Below, in pieces: positions 23,725 to 32,310 of a stretch of DNA of 46,979 bases. Position numbers and translations under genes: made by a program. The notes below the pieces were generated by a model that was not told the origin of the DNA, did no database searches, and saw nothing but the letters and a program-made list of their open reading frames with translations. The DNA is from Alloprevotella sp. (GTDB taxonomy: Bacteria > Bacteroidota > Bacteroidia > Bacteroidales > Bacteroidaceae). Positions within the stretch are counted from its first letter, which is position 1, and each line of letters starts with the position of its first letter. Location: the NCBI GenBank assembly GCA_017476545.1, contig JAFUZP010000018.1, positions 1 through 46,979 on the forward strand, given 5' to 3'.

Positions 23725-25971
23725 ATGACTACCTTCGCGCTTGGAAACCGACAAAAAATTATCTCCCTCGTGAAAAAGAATCTACTACTCCCGCTTGCCG
23801 CCGCACTAATCCTCCATTACGGCGCGCTGGCCCAGCCGTCGGGACTGAGCATCGCCGACATCACCTCCGGAAAATACTACGCCGAACGGATTTACGGCGT
23901 GAATCCGTCGAACGACGGAGAGACCTACACGCAACTTTCCCCCGACCGCCAGCAAATCCTGCGGTATTCGTTCAAAACGGGGGCGCAGGTCGGCGTCGTC
24001 TTTGATGCCGCTACTGCGAACGGCCCCACGAAGCTGACAAACATTGACGGCTATACGATGTCGCCGGACGAGGGGCGCATACTGATTGAAACGGAGACAA
24101 AGTACATTTACCGGCGGTCGTACACGGCTAAGTGCTACATATACGATATTAGCACCAAGCGGCTGACTCCTCTCTCGGACGGCGGTCCACAGCAGGCACC
24201 GCTATTCTCCCCTGACGGGACGATGGTGGCCTTCGCACGCGCCAACAACTTGTTCTTAGTCAAGCTGCTCTTTGACAATGCCGAAAGCCAAGTAACCACG
24301 GACGGCCGCTTTAACCACGTCCTGAACGGCATCCCGGACTGGGTAAACGAGGAAGAATTCTCCACGAACCGCTCTTTCTGCTTCACAACCGACTCGAAAA
24401 TGCTGGCTTGGGTGCGCTACGACGAGAGCCAAGTGCCGGTCTATTCCATGCAGATGTACAAGGGTATGAAGCCTGAAGTGCGCGAGAATGACGAATACCC
24501 CGGCAGTTACGACTACAAATACCCCGTGGCAGGCGCGCGCAACTCCGCCGTCTGCGTCAAGACCTTCGACATAGAGAGTCGTGCCGTGCGTGAGATGGCT
24601 GTTCCTGTGGACACGGACGGTTACATTCCCGCCCTGCGGATGACGGGTGACCCTGCGCGTCTGGCTGTTGTCACACTGAACAGACATCAGGACCGCATGG
24701 ACATCTACATGGTAAACCCGCGTAGCACCGTCGCCACCTTAGCCCTGCGCGAAACGGACGAAAAGTATATCAAAGAAGACGCGTACACCCAGTTACGCTT
24801 CTACGGGGACAAGTTCGTCCTAACGTCGGAACGGAGCGGTTTCCGCCAGCTTTACCTGTACAACCTGCAGGGGCAACTGCTGCGCCAGCTTACGCAAGGG
24901 AATTTTGACGTGACGGCTTTTTACGGCTACGACCCCAAAACGGGTGACACATACTACCAGGCGGCCGACGAGAGCCCGCTCCGTCGGAACGTTTTCGTAG
25001 CGGACAAGCAGGGTAAGTCCCGGATGCTGTCCACGGAAAGGGGAACAAACAGCGCTACCTTTGCTACGGGCTTCAAGTACCACATGAACGTGTACTCCAA
25101 CAGCACCACTCCGTACGTCACGACACTGCGCGATGCACGCGGGAAGACGCTTACCACCTTGCTGGACAACGCGGCACTGAAACGTAACACAGACACGCTG
25201 TGCGGGCAAAAGGAGTTCTTCACGTTTGCCACACCGGAAGGCGTTGAATTGAACGGCTGGATGATCCGGCCACGCAACTTTGATAAGGAGCGACGCTACC
25301 CTGTCGTCCTCTACCAGTACGGCGGACCGGGCTCGCAGGAGGTGACAGACTCCTGGAACATGGGCTTCATGCCCGGCGGACTGCTGGAAACCTACCTCAC
25401 GGAGCGAGGCTATATCGCTGCCTGCGTAGATGGACGCGGTACCGGCGCACGCGGTGCGGAATTTGAAAAGTGCACCTATCTGCACTTAGGCCAACTGGAG
25501 GCGAAGGATCAGGTAGAGGCCGCACGCTATTTAGGCAGCCTGCCTTACGTGGATCCGACACGGATTGGCATCTGGGGCTGGTCTTTTGGCGGTTTCAACA
25601 CACTGATGTCCATGTCCGAAGGCCGCCCCGTCTTCAAGGCAGGCGTGGCCGTAGCCGCTCCCACCAACTGGAAATACTACGACACGGTATATACGGAACG
25701 CTATATGCGTACGCCACAGGAGAACCCTGGCTACGATGACAATCCCATCAGCCGCGCCGCACAGCTGAGCGGCTCCCTGCTGCTCGTACATGGTACGGCG
25801 GACGACAACGTACACTTCCGCAACTGCGCGGAATATTCCGAGGCACTCGTCCAACAGGGCAAGCAGTTCGACATGCAGGTGTACACCAACCGTAACCACT
25901 TCATCATGGGTGGGCAGACACGCACCCATCTGATGACGCGCCTTACGGACTACTTCCTGCGCAACCTATAA
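23725..25971 (+). CDS. dipeptidyl peptidase IV (S9B serine protease)
   Basis: Removes X-Pro or X-Ala dipeptides from peptide N-termini, probably in the periplasm or on the surface. 748 residues. N-terminal signal/anchor (about 16-37), then an eight-bladed beta-propeller carrying DWVNEEEF (about 205-212), whose paired glutamates bind the substrate amino terminus in true DPP-IV, and finally an alpha/beta hydrolase domain. Triad: Ser620 in GWSFGG, Asp in HGTADDNVH (near 694) and His725 in NRNHF. All are present. Start ATG 23725 fits the signal; the upstream ATG 23680 would place coding sequence over the thioesterase start. No standard promoter was seen for this strand. Confidence 0.95.
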   Translation: MTTFALGNRQKIISLVKKNLLLPLAAALILHYGALAQPSGLSIADITSGKYYAERIYGVNPSNDGETYTQLSPDRQQILRYSFKTGAQVGVVFDAATANGPTKLTNIDGYTMSPDEGRILIETETKYIYRRSYTAKCYIYDISTKRLTPLSDGGPQQAPLFSPDGTMVAFARANNLFLVKLLFDNAESQVTTDGRFNHVLNGIPDWVNEEEFSTNRSFCFTTDSKMLAWVRYDESQVPVYSMQMYKGMKPEVRENDEYPGSYDYKYPVAGARNSAVCVKTFDIESRAVREMAVPVDTDGYIPALRMTGDPARLAVVTLNRHQDRMDIYMVNPRSTVATLALRETDEKYIKEDAYTQLRFYGDKFVLTSERSGFRQLYLYNLQGQLLRQLTQGNFDVTAFYGYDPKTGDTYYQAADESPLRRNVFVADKQGKSRMLSTERGTNSATFATGFKYHMNVYSNSTTPYVTTLRDARGKTLTTLLDNAALKRNTDTLCGQKEFFTFATPEGVELNGWMIRPRNFDKERRYPVVLYQYGGPGSQEVTDSWNMGFMPGGLLETYLTERGYIAACVDGRGTGARGAEFEKCTYLHLGQLEAKDQVEAARYLGSLPYVDPTRIGIWGWSFGGFNTLMSMSEGRPVFKAGVAVAAPTNWKYYDTVYTERYMRTPQENPGYDDNPISRAAQLSGSLLLVHGTADDNVHFRNCAEYSEALVQQGKQFDMQVYTNRNHFIMGGQTRTHLMTRLTDYFLRNL

Positions 25972-25981
25972 AGGGTACACT

Positions 25982-26013
25982 CGCGCGCGTGCGTATATAT
26001 AATACGGTATGGC
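25982..26013. repeat. CG/TA alternating tract, copy A
   Basis: An alternating purine-pyrimidine run (CGCGCGCGTGCGTATATATA, then ATACGGTATGG) 10 bp after the DPP-IV stop. A clearly related tract lies after spt at 45215-45248. Confidence 0.55.
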
Positions 26014-26093
26014 TGGGGCACGCGGCAGGAGCGACGAACGCCCGAGATTACCCCCACCCCTGCCTAACCAAGTAGGCATCCTGCCACCAAAGA

Positions 26094-26123
26094 ACCGCGC
26101 ATACCCATCTGGGTATGCGCGGT
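26094..26123. terminator. 14-bp perfect hairpin between convergent genes
   Basis: ACCGCGCATACCCA (26094-26107) and its exact complement (26110-26123) around TC. Shared by DPP-IV and the DUF4230 pair. T-tracts are weak. Confidence 0.65.
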
Positions 26124-26144
26124 CCCCTTAATCCTTTCCCCCCG

Positions 26145-26789
26145 CTACTCGTAATTAACAATAACAAAGCGGAAGCCGAGCGCAAAGCAGATGTTGGAAA
26201 GTTGCGCCGAACAGTTACGACGAGCCTCCTCCAGAGTCTGCGGCGTCAGACAGCGGCTACGCATCTTCTCCCGCGCCTGCTCATAAAGTTTTTCCTTATC
26301 CTCTGCGGTCCACTGCCCACTCTCGTAGAAAGGCCGGGTGCGCGTCTCATCAATGAAATCCTCGGACAGCAGGCCAATACGGGGGACGGTGAGGCGTGCC
26401 GTATCGCCCGACACCGTGAACCAGTCCTCACGCGCCTTCTCCAAGTCTGTACCGAGACGCAACGTCCCCACATAGATGCGCGCAATCTGTTGGTCGTGCA
26501 GAAGACCCGCGCGGTGCAGCTCCGCAAGTTCCTCTGTCTCCACCGCCAACGTCTCAAACTGCCCCAAACGACGGATAGCGCGCACTTCCTCGGGCGTTAT
26601 GTCGATGCTCTTTTTGTGCTGGATGCGGAGCGTATTAGAATCTCCCGCCAGCTTCGTGTCGCGGCATCCGCGCAACAGGTACGCGCCACCGAGGATGAGC
26701 GCAAGCACAATCCATAATTTCCAGAACTTCACAAGCACGAACAGCAAAAACTGGAGCGCAAAGAGTAATTTGTCTTTCAACTTGTTCAT
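26145..26789 (-). CDS. DUF4230 membrane-anchored protein
   Basis: 214 residues. One strong transmembrane segment (about 10-38) near the N-terminus, followed by an extracytoplasmic domain with the DUF4230 pattern: SIDITPEEVRAIRRLGQFETLAVETEELAEL, RIYVGTLRLGTDLEKAREDW, LTVPRIGLLSEDFIDETRT and a C-terminal RNCSAQLSNICFALGFRFVIVNYE. The function of the family is unknown. The gene is 12 bp downstream of a second DUF4230 gene, so they form an operon and probably act together in the envelope. Confidence 0.85.
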   Translation of the reverse strand: MNKLKDKLLFALQFLLFVLVKFWKLWIVLALILGGAYLLRGCRDTKLAGDSNTLRIQHKKSIDITPEEVRAIRRLGQFETLAVETEELAELHRAGLLHDQQIARIYVGTLRLGTDLEKAREDWFTVSGDTARLTVPRIGLLSEDFIDETRTRPFYESGQWTAEDKEKLYEQAREKMRSRCLTPQTLEEARRNCSAQLSNICFALGFRFVIVNYE

Positions 26790-26801
26790 ACGGCGAGGGC
26801 T

Positions 26802-27458
26802 TTAGTCAGAAAGTTCAAACCGCAGGTTGTCAGGATTCAAGTCTTGCCGGAAACGAACCGTAGTCCGGTCCTCCGCATACCCCATCCGGTGGAGGAGCGG
26901 CAGTACGGCCTGCGCCGCGCTCCGCTGTGCCGTACGCAGAATTTCCGTGCGGTCAATATGGCTGACAATGCTGTCCTGCCCCTGCCGGGCGTAATTCAGT
27001 ATTTCCTCATCCGTGAACCCCGTGCGGGCAAGGTCTATGTACTGCCGAACGCCCTTATTGTCAATGCGCGAAGCCGTCACAACGATATGGGGATCGGGCA
27101 GTGTCACAGTAACGGCATCTGCCCGACGCTCCACATTCGTATCCGTAAACTCGCCGAAGTCAATATAGGCGCGCACTGTGACATCTATAGGTATAGCGAC
27201 TTTCCTGTCTCCCCCAGTCAAACGGATGTCCACCGGAATGGAGAGGATCTTGCCCTGTAAGCGGGACACATCACTATAGGTCACTATTTTATGTATTTTG
27301 TATTCGGTGGTGTATAAGCGTGCCGTGCGCGAAAGCTGCGCCACGAGGTGCCGCGTTGTGTCAATGGGCGCCTCAGCCTTCCCTGCGCGCCCGCCCCCTT
27401 TCCCGCAAGCGGCGAAAAGCGGCAGCAGGAGCAAACCTGTTTTCAATAGTCGCATCAT
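26802..27458 (-). CDS. DUF4230 lipoprotein
   Basis: 218 residues with a lipoprotein signal and lipobox FAAC (Cys18). The mature part follows the DUF4230 layout: LYTTEYKIHKIVTYSD, KVAIPIDVTVRAYIDFGEF, VTVTLPDPHIVVTASRID, and a helical C-terminal region ending in VRFRQDL. Paralogous to the gene 12 bp downstream but anchored by lipid instead of a membrane helix, so the pair may face each other from different membranes. Starts ATGATG; 27455 is equally possible. The promoter is poor (TAACTTAG-like). Confidence 0.85.
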   Translation of the reverse strand: MMRLLKTGLLLLPLFAACGKGGGRAGKAEAPIDTTRHLVAQLSRTARLYTTEYKIHKIVTYSDVSRLQGKILSIPVDIRLTGGDRKVAIPIDVTVRAYIDFGEFTDTNVERRADAVTVTLPDPHIVVTASRIDNKGVRQYIDLARTGFTDEEILNYARQGQDSIVSHIDRTEILRTAQRSAAQAVLPLLHRMGYAEDRTTVRFRQDLNPDNLRFELSD

Positions 27459-27531
27459 GCTGATTTCCTTTTCAGGCCGCTAAGTTAGGCATTATTTCGC
27501 GTCCGGGTGCGGGTGTCCCGCTTTTTTTACG

Positions 27532-27539
27532 TATCTTCG
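27532..27539 (+). promoter_or_regulatory. probable -7 box of the lipoprotein at 27565
   Basis: TATCTTCG, 25 nt before the start codon. Confidence 0.45.
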
Positions 27540-27564
27540 CACCCAACAGAAATACTTACACCAC

Positions 27565-28128
27565 ATGAGACGCTCCACCATCGCCGCCATCGTTGCGGCC
27601 ACACTCCTCGCTTCCTGCGGCAAGAAGGGGGCTGAGACAATTTCCGGCACACCCTCCACGGAGCCCACAAGCGACATTATGCCCTCTTCCTCGGAACTCT
27701 CGCTCACCGACACCCTGCGTTTCGGCGAAAGCACGTTTGTCGTAAAGCTCAACCGCCACATAGACACAACGCTGCCTACCGTGCGCGACGCAAACGGGAC
27801 GGAGTTTTTTGACAACCGGGTGGATATCCTAGTTTTCCGCAACGGCACGCAAGTTGCGGAAAAGATGTTCACCAAGGCCGACTTCGACCAGTACCTGAGC
27901 GAAGCAGACCGCCGGGAAAGTGTTCTGCAGGGCATGGCCATCGTCACGGATGAGTGCTCCGCACAGACATTACGTTTCGCGGCACAGATCGGAGAGCCTG
28001 GAGCCGACGGCGAGGGACCCGCGTTCCGCATCAGTCTCACCCCTGCATCGGGAAACATCAGCATCGCACGGGACCTCTCCCAAGATACGCCCCGCGATGA
28101 CATGATGGGGGACGAGGGGGAAGACTGA
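27565..28128 (+). CDS. SPII lipoprotein, probably DUF4738 family
   Basis: 187 residues. Lipoprotein signal with lipobox LASC (Cys18), then a Ser/Thr-rich linker and a beta-rich domain (LRFGESTFVVKLNRHIDTTLPTVRD, FFDNRVDILVFRNGTQVAEKMFTKADF, LRFAAQIGEPGADG). This resembles the DUF4738 lipoproteins of Bacteroidales, whose function is unknown. The C-terminus is acidic. It is divergent from the DUF4230 pair and shares a terminator with the small lipoprotein at 28226. Confidence 0.78.
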   Translation: MRRSTIAAIVAATLLASCGKKGAETISGTPSTEPTSDIMPSSSELSLTDTLRFGESTFVVKLNRHIDTTLPTVRDANGTEFFDNRVDILVFRNGTQVAEKMFTKADFDQYLSEADRRESVLQGMAIVTDECSAQTLRFAAQIGEPGADGEGPAFRISLTPASGNISIARDLSQDTPRDDMMGDEGED

Positions 28129-28164
28129 CTGCACAGCGCAGTCCCCCTCCCCCTCGGAAAAAGA

Positions 28165-28206
28165 CAAAAAAAGAACCCGCAGGACGCAAGCGCCCTGCGG
28201 GTTTTC
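28165..28206. terminator. bidirectional terminator
   Basis: AACCCGCAGG (28174-28183) pairs with CCTGCGGGTT (28194-28203), with an inner CG/CG pair. A-rich on the left and T4 on the right, so it works from both strands. Confidence 0.85.
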
Positions 28207-28225
28207 CGTTTTACATGCTCGAGTT

Positions 28226-28432
28226 TTACTCTGCAACGGCATCCTTGATGCTGTCTGCAGTAGCAACGAGGCTATCAGCAGCGGCCTTCAGGCTGTCAGC
28301 AACGCTGTCGAGGCTGTCAACAACGGCTACGCTGTCGCTGTCGGCTACGGGAGCTTCAGCAGGAGTCTGGTTACCGCAAGAAGCGAAGGACACTGCTGCA
28401 AATGCTGCGAACATGAACACTAACTTTTTCAT
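28226..28432 (-). CDS. 68-residue lipoprotein with Ala/Asp/Ser repeats
   Basis: Lipoprotein signal with lipobox FASC (Cys19). The mature part of about 49 residues is built from degenerate heptad-like ADSL/VADS repeats (DSLDSVADSLKAAADSLVATADSIKDAV), predicting one amphipathic helix or coiled coil. The size and helical design recall Lpp-type or phasin-like small envelope proteins, but no family is assigned. It has a good promoter and a shared terminator, so it is a genuine, probably abundant, monocistronic gene. Confidence 0.82.
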   Translation of the reverse strand: MKKLVFMFAAFAAVSFASCGNQTPAEAPVADSDSVAVVDSLDSVADSLKAAADSLVATADSIKDAVAE

Positions 28433-28484
28433 TGGTCGTAAGTTTTTAAAAGTAAAACAATCAATTGCTTTTATTAAAACGCTG

Positions 28485-28514
28485 CAAAGTTAGAGTGAAA
28501 AATGGGACGCGCAA
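28485..28514 (-). promoter_or_regulatory. promoter of the 68-residue lipoprotein
   Basis: Minus-strand TTG (28514-28512), 19-nt spacer, TAACTTTG (28492-28485). Leader of about 45 nt. Confidence 0.65.
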
Positions 28515-28709
28515 GTTTTTCACCCGAAAAAAAATTGCTAAAACACACTTTTTTAACACAAATTGATACATTTGTCAAGTCAGAGTACCAATTCGTCCTT
28601 ATTTTGCCCACCCAGCAGCCATTCCTGCCCAAAGGGAAGCGCGGCATGAAGCCGAACAAGCAGAAGAAACGGCAACCTCGCCGGGGAAAGTTCCCGCCGC
28701 AGTTTTCCC

Positions 28710-28789
28710 TAACCCTATGGATGGGCTTCTGTACCCCTAGGGGTAGTCTGCCGTAACCCTAGGGGTAGGATTTCGTAACCCTAGGGGTA
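28710..28789. repeat. 22-bp-period palindrome array 3 (4 units)
   Basis: Units start at 28710, 28732, 28754 and 28776: TAACCCTATGGATG, TACCCCTAGGGGTA (a perfect palindrome), then TAACCCTAGGGGTA twice. Spacers are GGCTTCTG, GTCTGCCG and GGATTTCG. It lies in the 500-bp gap between the divergent small lipoprotein and mtaB. The rest of the gap holds promoter sequence and a short frame from 28502 that I do not regard as coding. Confidence 0.9.
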
Positions 28790-28922
28790 TTTCCCGCCCT
28801 CCACGCCTTACTGAAGTTCGCGCCTGCTAGCCATAGAACTGATGGGGGTGAGAGCGACACGCCCTTCAACACAGCGCGGTACAAAAGTCGGAGAAATAGG
28901 CCTGCACCCGGAGAGTTTTTTG

Positions 28923-28930
28923 TACTTTCG
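28923..28930 (+). promoter_or_regulatory. probable mtaB -7 box
   Basis: TACTTTCG, only 4 nt before ATG 28935, implying a leaderless or nearly leaderless mRNA. Confidence 0.4.
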
Positions 28931-28934
28931 CCGC

Positions 28935-30287
28935 ATGAATCGGATTTCACCCTCAACAGAGATACTGCGGACGGCAGTTTACCACACATTGGGCTGCAAG
29001 CTTAACTTTGCTGAAACAGCCTCCCTGCGCGATGCACTGTGCAAGCGGGGCATCGTCCCCGCCAGACGGGACGAAGCGGCAGACCTGTGCGTGGTGAACA
29101 CGTGTAGCGTGACGGACGTGGCAGACCAGAAGTGCCGCCAGCTGATACGCCGCTTTGCCCGGCAGCACCCGCAAGCGCTCATCGTTGTGATGGGCTGTTA
29201 CGCCCAGCTACAGCCGGAGGTGGTAGCCGCCCTGCCCGGAGTGGGGCTTGTTGTCGGGCAGCGGGAGAAAGGGCGCATCGTGGAACTGATTGAAGAACGC
29301 TTAGGACAGCACAACGCAACCGCCGGGCTGGCGATTTGCGGGACAGAGGGAACGGACGAGGATGCTGGGGGGCGTGTCCCCTTCGTCCCTTCCTGCTCAC
29401 GCGGTGACCGCACGCGATATTTCCTCAAGGTACAGGATGGCTGCAACTACTTCTGCACCTACTGCACCATCCCCATGGCACGCGGACGGAGCCGCAACGG
29501 GAGCATCGCTTCTCTCACGGCACAGGCGCGGGAGGTAGCGGCGCAAGGAGGAAAGGAAATCGTTATCACAGGCGTGAATATCGGCGATTTCGGCAGAACT
29601 ACGGGTGAGACATTCCTTGACCTCATACGGGCACTGGACACTGTGGAGGGTGTGGAACGCTACCGCATCTCCAGCATCGAACCGAACTTGCTCACGGATG
29701 AAATCATCGACTTCTGCGCTACATCGCGCGCCTTCATGCCCCACTTCCACATTCCCCTGCAAAGCGGGTCGGACGAGGTGCTGCGACTGATGCGGCGACG
29801 CTACGACACGGAGCTCTTCCTGCGGAAAGTGGAGCACGTCCGCGCCGCGATGCCGGATGCCTTCATCGGCGTGGATGTTATTGTCGGGACACGCGGAGAG
29901 ACGGAAAAGCACTTTGCCGAAGCGTATAGCTTCATGCAAGATCTGGATGTCGCCCAGTTCCACGTGTTCAGCTACTCGGAGAGACCGGGGACAAAGGCAC
30001 TGGAAATCCCGCACATCGTCGCGCCGGAAGAAAAACACGCACGCAGCCAGCAGCTTTTAGCACTGTCGGAAAAGAAACGGAAGGCATTCTACGGACGCTT
30101 CATGGGTACACGCCGCACCGTCCTGTGGGAACATACGGAAGGCTGTCGCACGATGCACGGTTTCACGGACAACTATGTGCGCGTGGAAATGCCCACAGGA
30201 AAAGTCCCGCCCAGCGGGAATACTTTGCAGGAAGTCGGGCTCGGCGACTTCACGCCGGAGGGTGAGGCACTCCTGGCAGAGGCTTAA
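28935..30287 (+). CDS. mtaB: tRNA (t6A37) methylthiotransferase MtaB
   Basis: A radical-SAM enzyme that converts t6A37 to ms2t6A37 in tRNAs reading ANN codons. 450 residues. N-terminal UPF0004 domain with three cluster cysteines (LGCKLNFAET, NTCSVT, MGCYAQ), radical-SAM motif CNYFCTYC for the second 4Fe-4S cluster, IVITGVNIGDFG, HIPLQSGSDEVLRLMRRRY, DVIVGTRGETE, and a C-terminal TRAM-like domain. Both clusters look intact. The frame is open from 28842, but ATG 28935 follows the promoter-like box directly and begins the conserved domain. Confidence 0.95.
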   Translation: MNRISPSTEILRTAVYHTLGCKLNFAETASLRDALCKRGIVPARRDEAADLCVVNTCSVTDVADQKCRQLIRRFARQHPQALIVVMGCYAQLQPEVVAALPGVGLVVGQREKGRIVELIEERLGQHNATAGLAICGTEGTDEDAGGRVPFVPSCSRGDRTRYFLKVQDGCNYFCTYCTIPMARGRSRNGSIASLTAQAREVAAQGGKEIVITGVNIGDFGRTTGETFLDLIRALDTVEGVERYRISSIEPNLLTDEIIDFCATSRAFMPHFHIPLQSGSDEVLRLMRRRYDTELFLRKVEHVRAAMPDAFIGVDVIVGTRGETEKHFAEAYSFMQDLDVAQFHVFSYSERPGTKALEIPHIVAPEEKHARSQQLLALSEKKRKAFYGRFMGTRRTVLWEHTEGCRTMHGFTDNYVRVEMPTGKVPPSGNTLQEVGLGDFTPEGEALLAEA

Positions 30288-30305
30288 GCGAATCGCAATG
30301 GGCTG

Positions 30306-30347
30306 AAAAAATTAATGGAGGTCGCCTGAAAAGGAAACCCCCATTAA
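30306..30347 (-). terminator. terminator of the candidate sRNA
   Basis: TTAATGG (30312-30318) pairs with CCATTAA (30341-30347), with further inner GG/CC and CCT/AGG pairing. On the minus strand T6 follows. Confidence 0.7.
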
Positions 30348-30406
30348 CCAACACAAAAACTAAACTAGACTTGATAAAGCATTGTCTCACGACAATAAAC
30401 GCTTCT
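30306..30406 (-). ncRNA. candidate small RNA of about 100 nt
   Basis: No ORF explains this gap, yet it has a complete transcription unit on the minus strand: a near-ideal promoter, a 5' hairpin (ATTGTC, loop GTGA, GACAAT, reinforced by AAGC/GCTT), an unpaired A/T-rich middle and an intrinsic terminator. It lies between mtaB and aroC. I cannot match it to a known family. A trans-acting sRNA is plausible. Confidence 0.6.
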
Positions 30407-30411
30407 GCGAG

Positions 30412-30443
30412 CAAAAATAGGAAATTGTTTTGGGTCTCGCAAA
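30412..30443 (-). promoter_or_regulatory. promoter of the candidate sRNA
   Basis: Minus-strand TTTG (30443-30440), exact 20-nt spacer, TATTTTTG (30419-30412). Confidence 0.7.
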
Positions 30444-30531
30444 AATTTGCCCCGATTTTTTATTGAAACCGAGCGCTTATTCCGTTTTTTCCATGTAACG
30501 GATATCGGGTAATATGCTGTCGAGGATTTTC

Positions 30532-30551
30532 GGCGGGCATCCAAGCCCGCC
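30532..30551 (-). terminator. hairpin directly after the aroC stop
   Basis: GGCGGGC (30532-30538) pairs with GCCCGCC (30545-30551). No T-tract, so 3'-end protection or weak termination. Confidence 0.45.
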
Positions 30552-31628
30552 TCAAAGGCGCGCGGTGCGCGCCAACAGGGCGTAATCCAGCAGTGTCATG
30601 GCGGCCATCGCCTCTACGACGGGCACTGCACGCGGCACGACGCAGGGGTCGTGCCGACCGCGCGCGCAGACCACTGCGGGCCGACCGCAGGTATCTACCG
30701 TCTGCTGCTCGCGTAGGAGGGTCGCCACAGGCTTGAAAGCCACGCGGAAATAGATATCCGCGCCGTTGGATATGCCGCCCTGGATACCCCCGCTGTGGTT
30801 CGTAACAGTCCGCACATGCCCCGCCCCGTCCACGCAGAATGGGTCGTTCTGTTCACTGCCCCGGCCATAAGCGGCCCTAAAGCCGTCACCGTACTCAAAC
30901 CCCTTCGCGGCATTGATGCCCAGCATGGCACTGCCCAACGCGGCATGGAGCTTCCCGAAAACGGGCTCGCCGAGTCCAGGCGGACAGCCGCGCACTACGC
31001 AGGTAACGACCCCGCCCACCGTGTCGCCGTCCCGCTGCACGCGGGCGATGAGAGCCTCCATCTCGGCGGACTTCGCGGGGTCGGGGCAACGTACAGCACT
31101 ACACTCCGTCTGCGTCAAGTCGTAACGGGTATAGTCGGACTCTAGCACCACGCCGCCGACCTGCGAGGTATAAGCCTCAACGCTTATGCCCATTTCACGC
31201 AGTGCCAGCTTGGCAAATGCGCCGCCTACCACGCGGCAGACCGTCTCGCGTGCAGAGGAACGCCCGCCGCCCCGGTGGTCGCGCAAGCCGTACTTCTGCT
31301 GATAGGTGAAATCGGCATGGGAGGGACGGAAGAGCGAACGCAGCTCATCGTAATCGCCGCTGTGCTGGTCGGTGTTACGCACGAGGAAGGCGATGGGCGT
31401 ACCCGTAGTCTTCCCTTCAAAAACGCCCGACAATATTTCAAGGCGGTCGGCTTCGCGGCGCGATGTCGTCAAGGCATTCTGCCCCGGACGACGACGATCC
31501 AACTCCGTTTGCAGGAAGTCCGTATCGACTTCCACGCCGGCAGGAAAGCCGTCAAGCACGCCGCCGACAGCCGGGCCGTGACTCTCGCCGAACGAAGTCA
31601 GGCGGAAGATGTTACCGAATGTATTCAT
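30552..31628 (-). CDS. aroC: chorismate synthase
   Basis: Converts EPSP to chorismate with reduced FMN, the last step of the shikimate pathway. 358 residues, the usual length. Signatures: [19 protein letters not shown] at the N-terminus, [52 protein letters not shown], and near the C-terminus [18 protein letters not shown] and [19 protein letters not shown]. Active-site histidines and the flavin-binding Arg/Ser run are intact. It is 79 bp downstream of slyD on the same strand; no other aro genes are nearby. Confidence 0.97.
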   Translation of the reverse strand: MNTFGNIFRLTSFGESHGPAVGGVLDGFPAGVEVDTDFLQTELDRRRPGQNALTTSRREADRLEILSGVFEGKTTGTPIAFLVRNTDQHSGDYDELRSLFRPSHADFTYQQKYGLRDHRGGGRSSARETVCRVVGGAFAKLALREMGISVEAYTSQVGGVVLESDYTRYDLTQTECSAVRCPDPAKSAEMEALIARVQRDGDTVGGVVTCVVRGCPPGLGEPVFGKLHAALGSAMLGINAAKGFEYGDGFRAAYGRGSEQNDPFCVDGAGHVRTVTNHSGGIQGGISNGADIYFRVAFKPVATLLREQQTVDTCGRPAVVCARGRHDPCVVPRAVPVVEAMAAMTLLDYALLARTARL

Positions 31629-31707
31629 AAGACATAACTAACCGGCCAACGGACAAGCGGGAGGGAGGGAAACCTCCGCCCACCGGCCGTATGCCACAGG
31701 AACGGGC

Positions 31708-32274
31708 CTAGTGATGGTGACCACAACCGCAATGCCCGTCACCGTCGTGGTGGTGGCCGCAACCGCATTCACCGCACTCGCACTCATCACCACTCAGTAG
31801 GTTGAGTACGCCTTCCAGCTCCTTATTCGTCGCTTCGCGTGCCTCCAGTACTTTCCCTTTGAACTGTAGAGTCTGCCCGGCCAACGGATGGTTCAGATCC
31901 ACCTTGACCGTAATGTCGCCTACCTCCTTCACCAGACCCTGGAAACGGTTGCCGTCTTCATTCATGAGTGGGATGTAAGCACCGGGGTAGATATTGGCTG
32001 CATCAAAATGACCATCGACACTGAATATCTCTTTCCCCAAGTCCAAGACGTGTTCCTCAAGGTAAGGGCCATGCGCCTGTGCGGCCGGAACCACGAAATT
32101 GAACTCTTCGCCTTCTTCCAGCTCGCAGATGTTTTCCTCAAAAGCGTCCAACGACATTCCGAAGCCCGTGATAAACTGATAGGGGTGCTCGCTGGATACG
32201 CGCTCCACGAGCTCTTGGTCGCCATCATCGCTGATGGTGTAAAGACTATAGGCTACCTTAATGTATTTGTTCAT
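31708..32274 (-). CDS. slyD: SlyD-like FKBP peptidyl-prolyl isomerase with metal-binding tail
   Basis: 188 residues. An FKBP fold interrupted by an insert-in-flap chaperone domain (about 70-120, PAAQAHGPYLEEHVLDLGKEIF and GNRFQGLVKEVGDITVKVDLNHPLAG). It catalyses prolyl isomerisation and binds unfolded proteins in the cytosol. The last 25 residues are almost entirely Cys, His, Gly and Asp (two GHHH and several CxC/CG motifs), a SlyD-type Ni/Zn/Cu-binding tail. The gene starts 36 bp after the dnaX stop and is probably read from the dnaX promoter. Confidence 0.92.
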   Translation of the reverse strand: MNKYIKVAYSLYTISDDGDQELVERVSSEHPYQFITGFGMSLDAFEENICELEEGEEFNFVVPAAQAHGPYLEEHVLDLGKEIFSVDGHFDAANIYPGAYIPLMNEDGNRFQGLVKEVGDITVKVDLNHPLAGQTLQFKGKVLEAREATNKELEGVLNLLSGDECECGECGCGHHHDGDGHCGCGHHH

Positions 32275-32310
32275 GCCTTCTCTTATTTATTATTATATAT
32301 GTGTGACTGA

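Noticed and set aside
28502-28756. 84-codon frame running into array 3
   Set aside because: No promoter in good position, no recognisable domain, and its last codons are array units.
28710-28789. Telomere-like CCCTAA motif in the arrays
   Set aside because: The resemblance follows from the palindrome CCCTAGGG. The period is 22 bp, not 6-7, and the arrays are internal.
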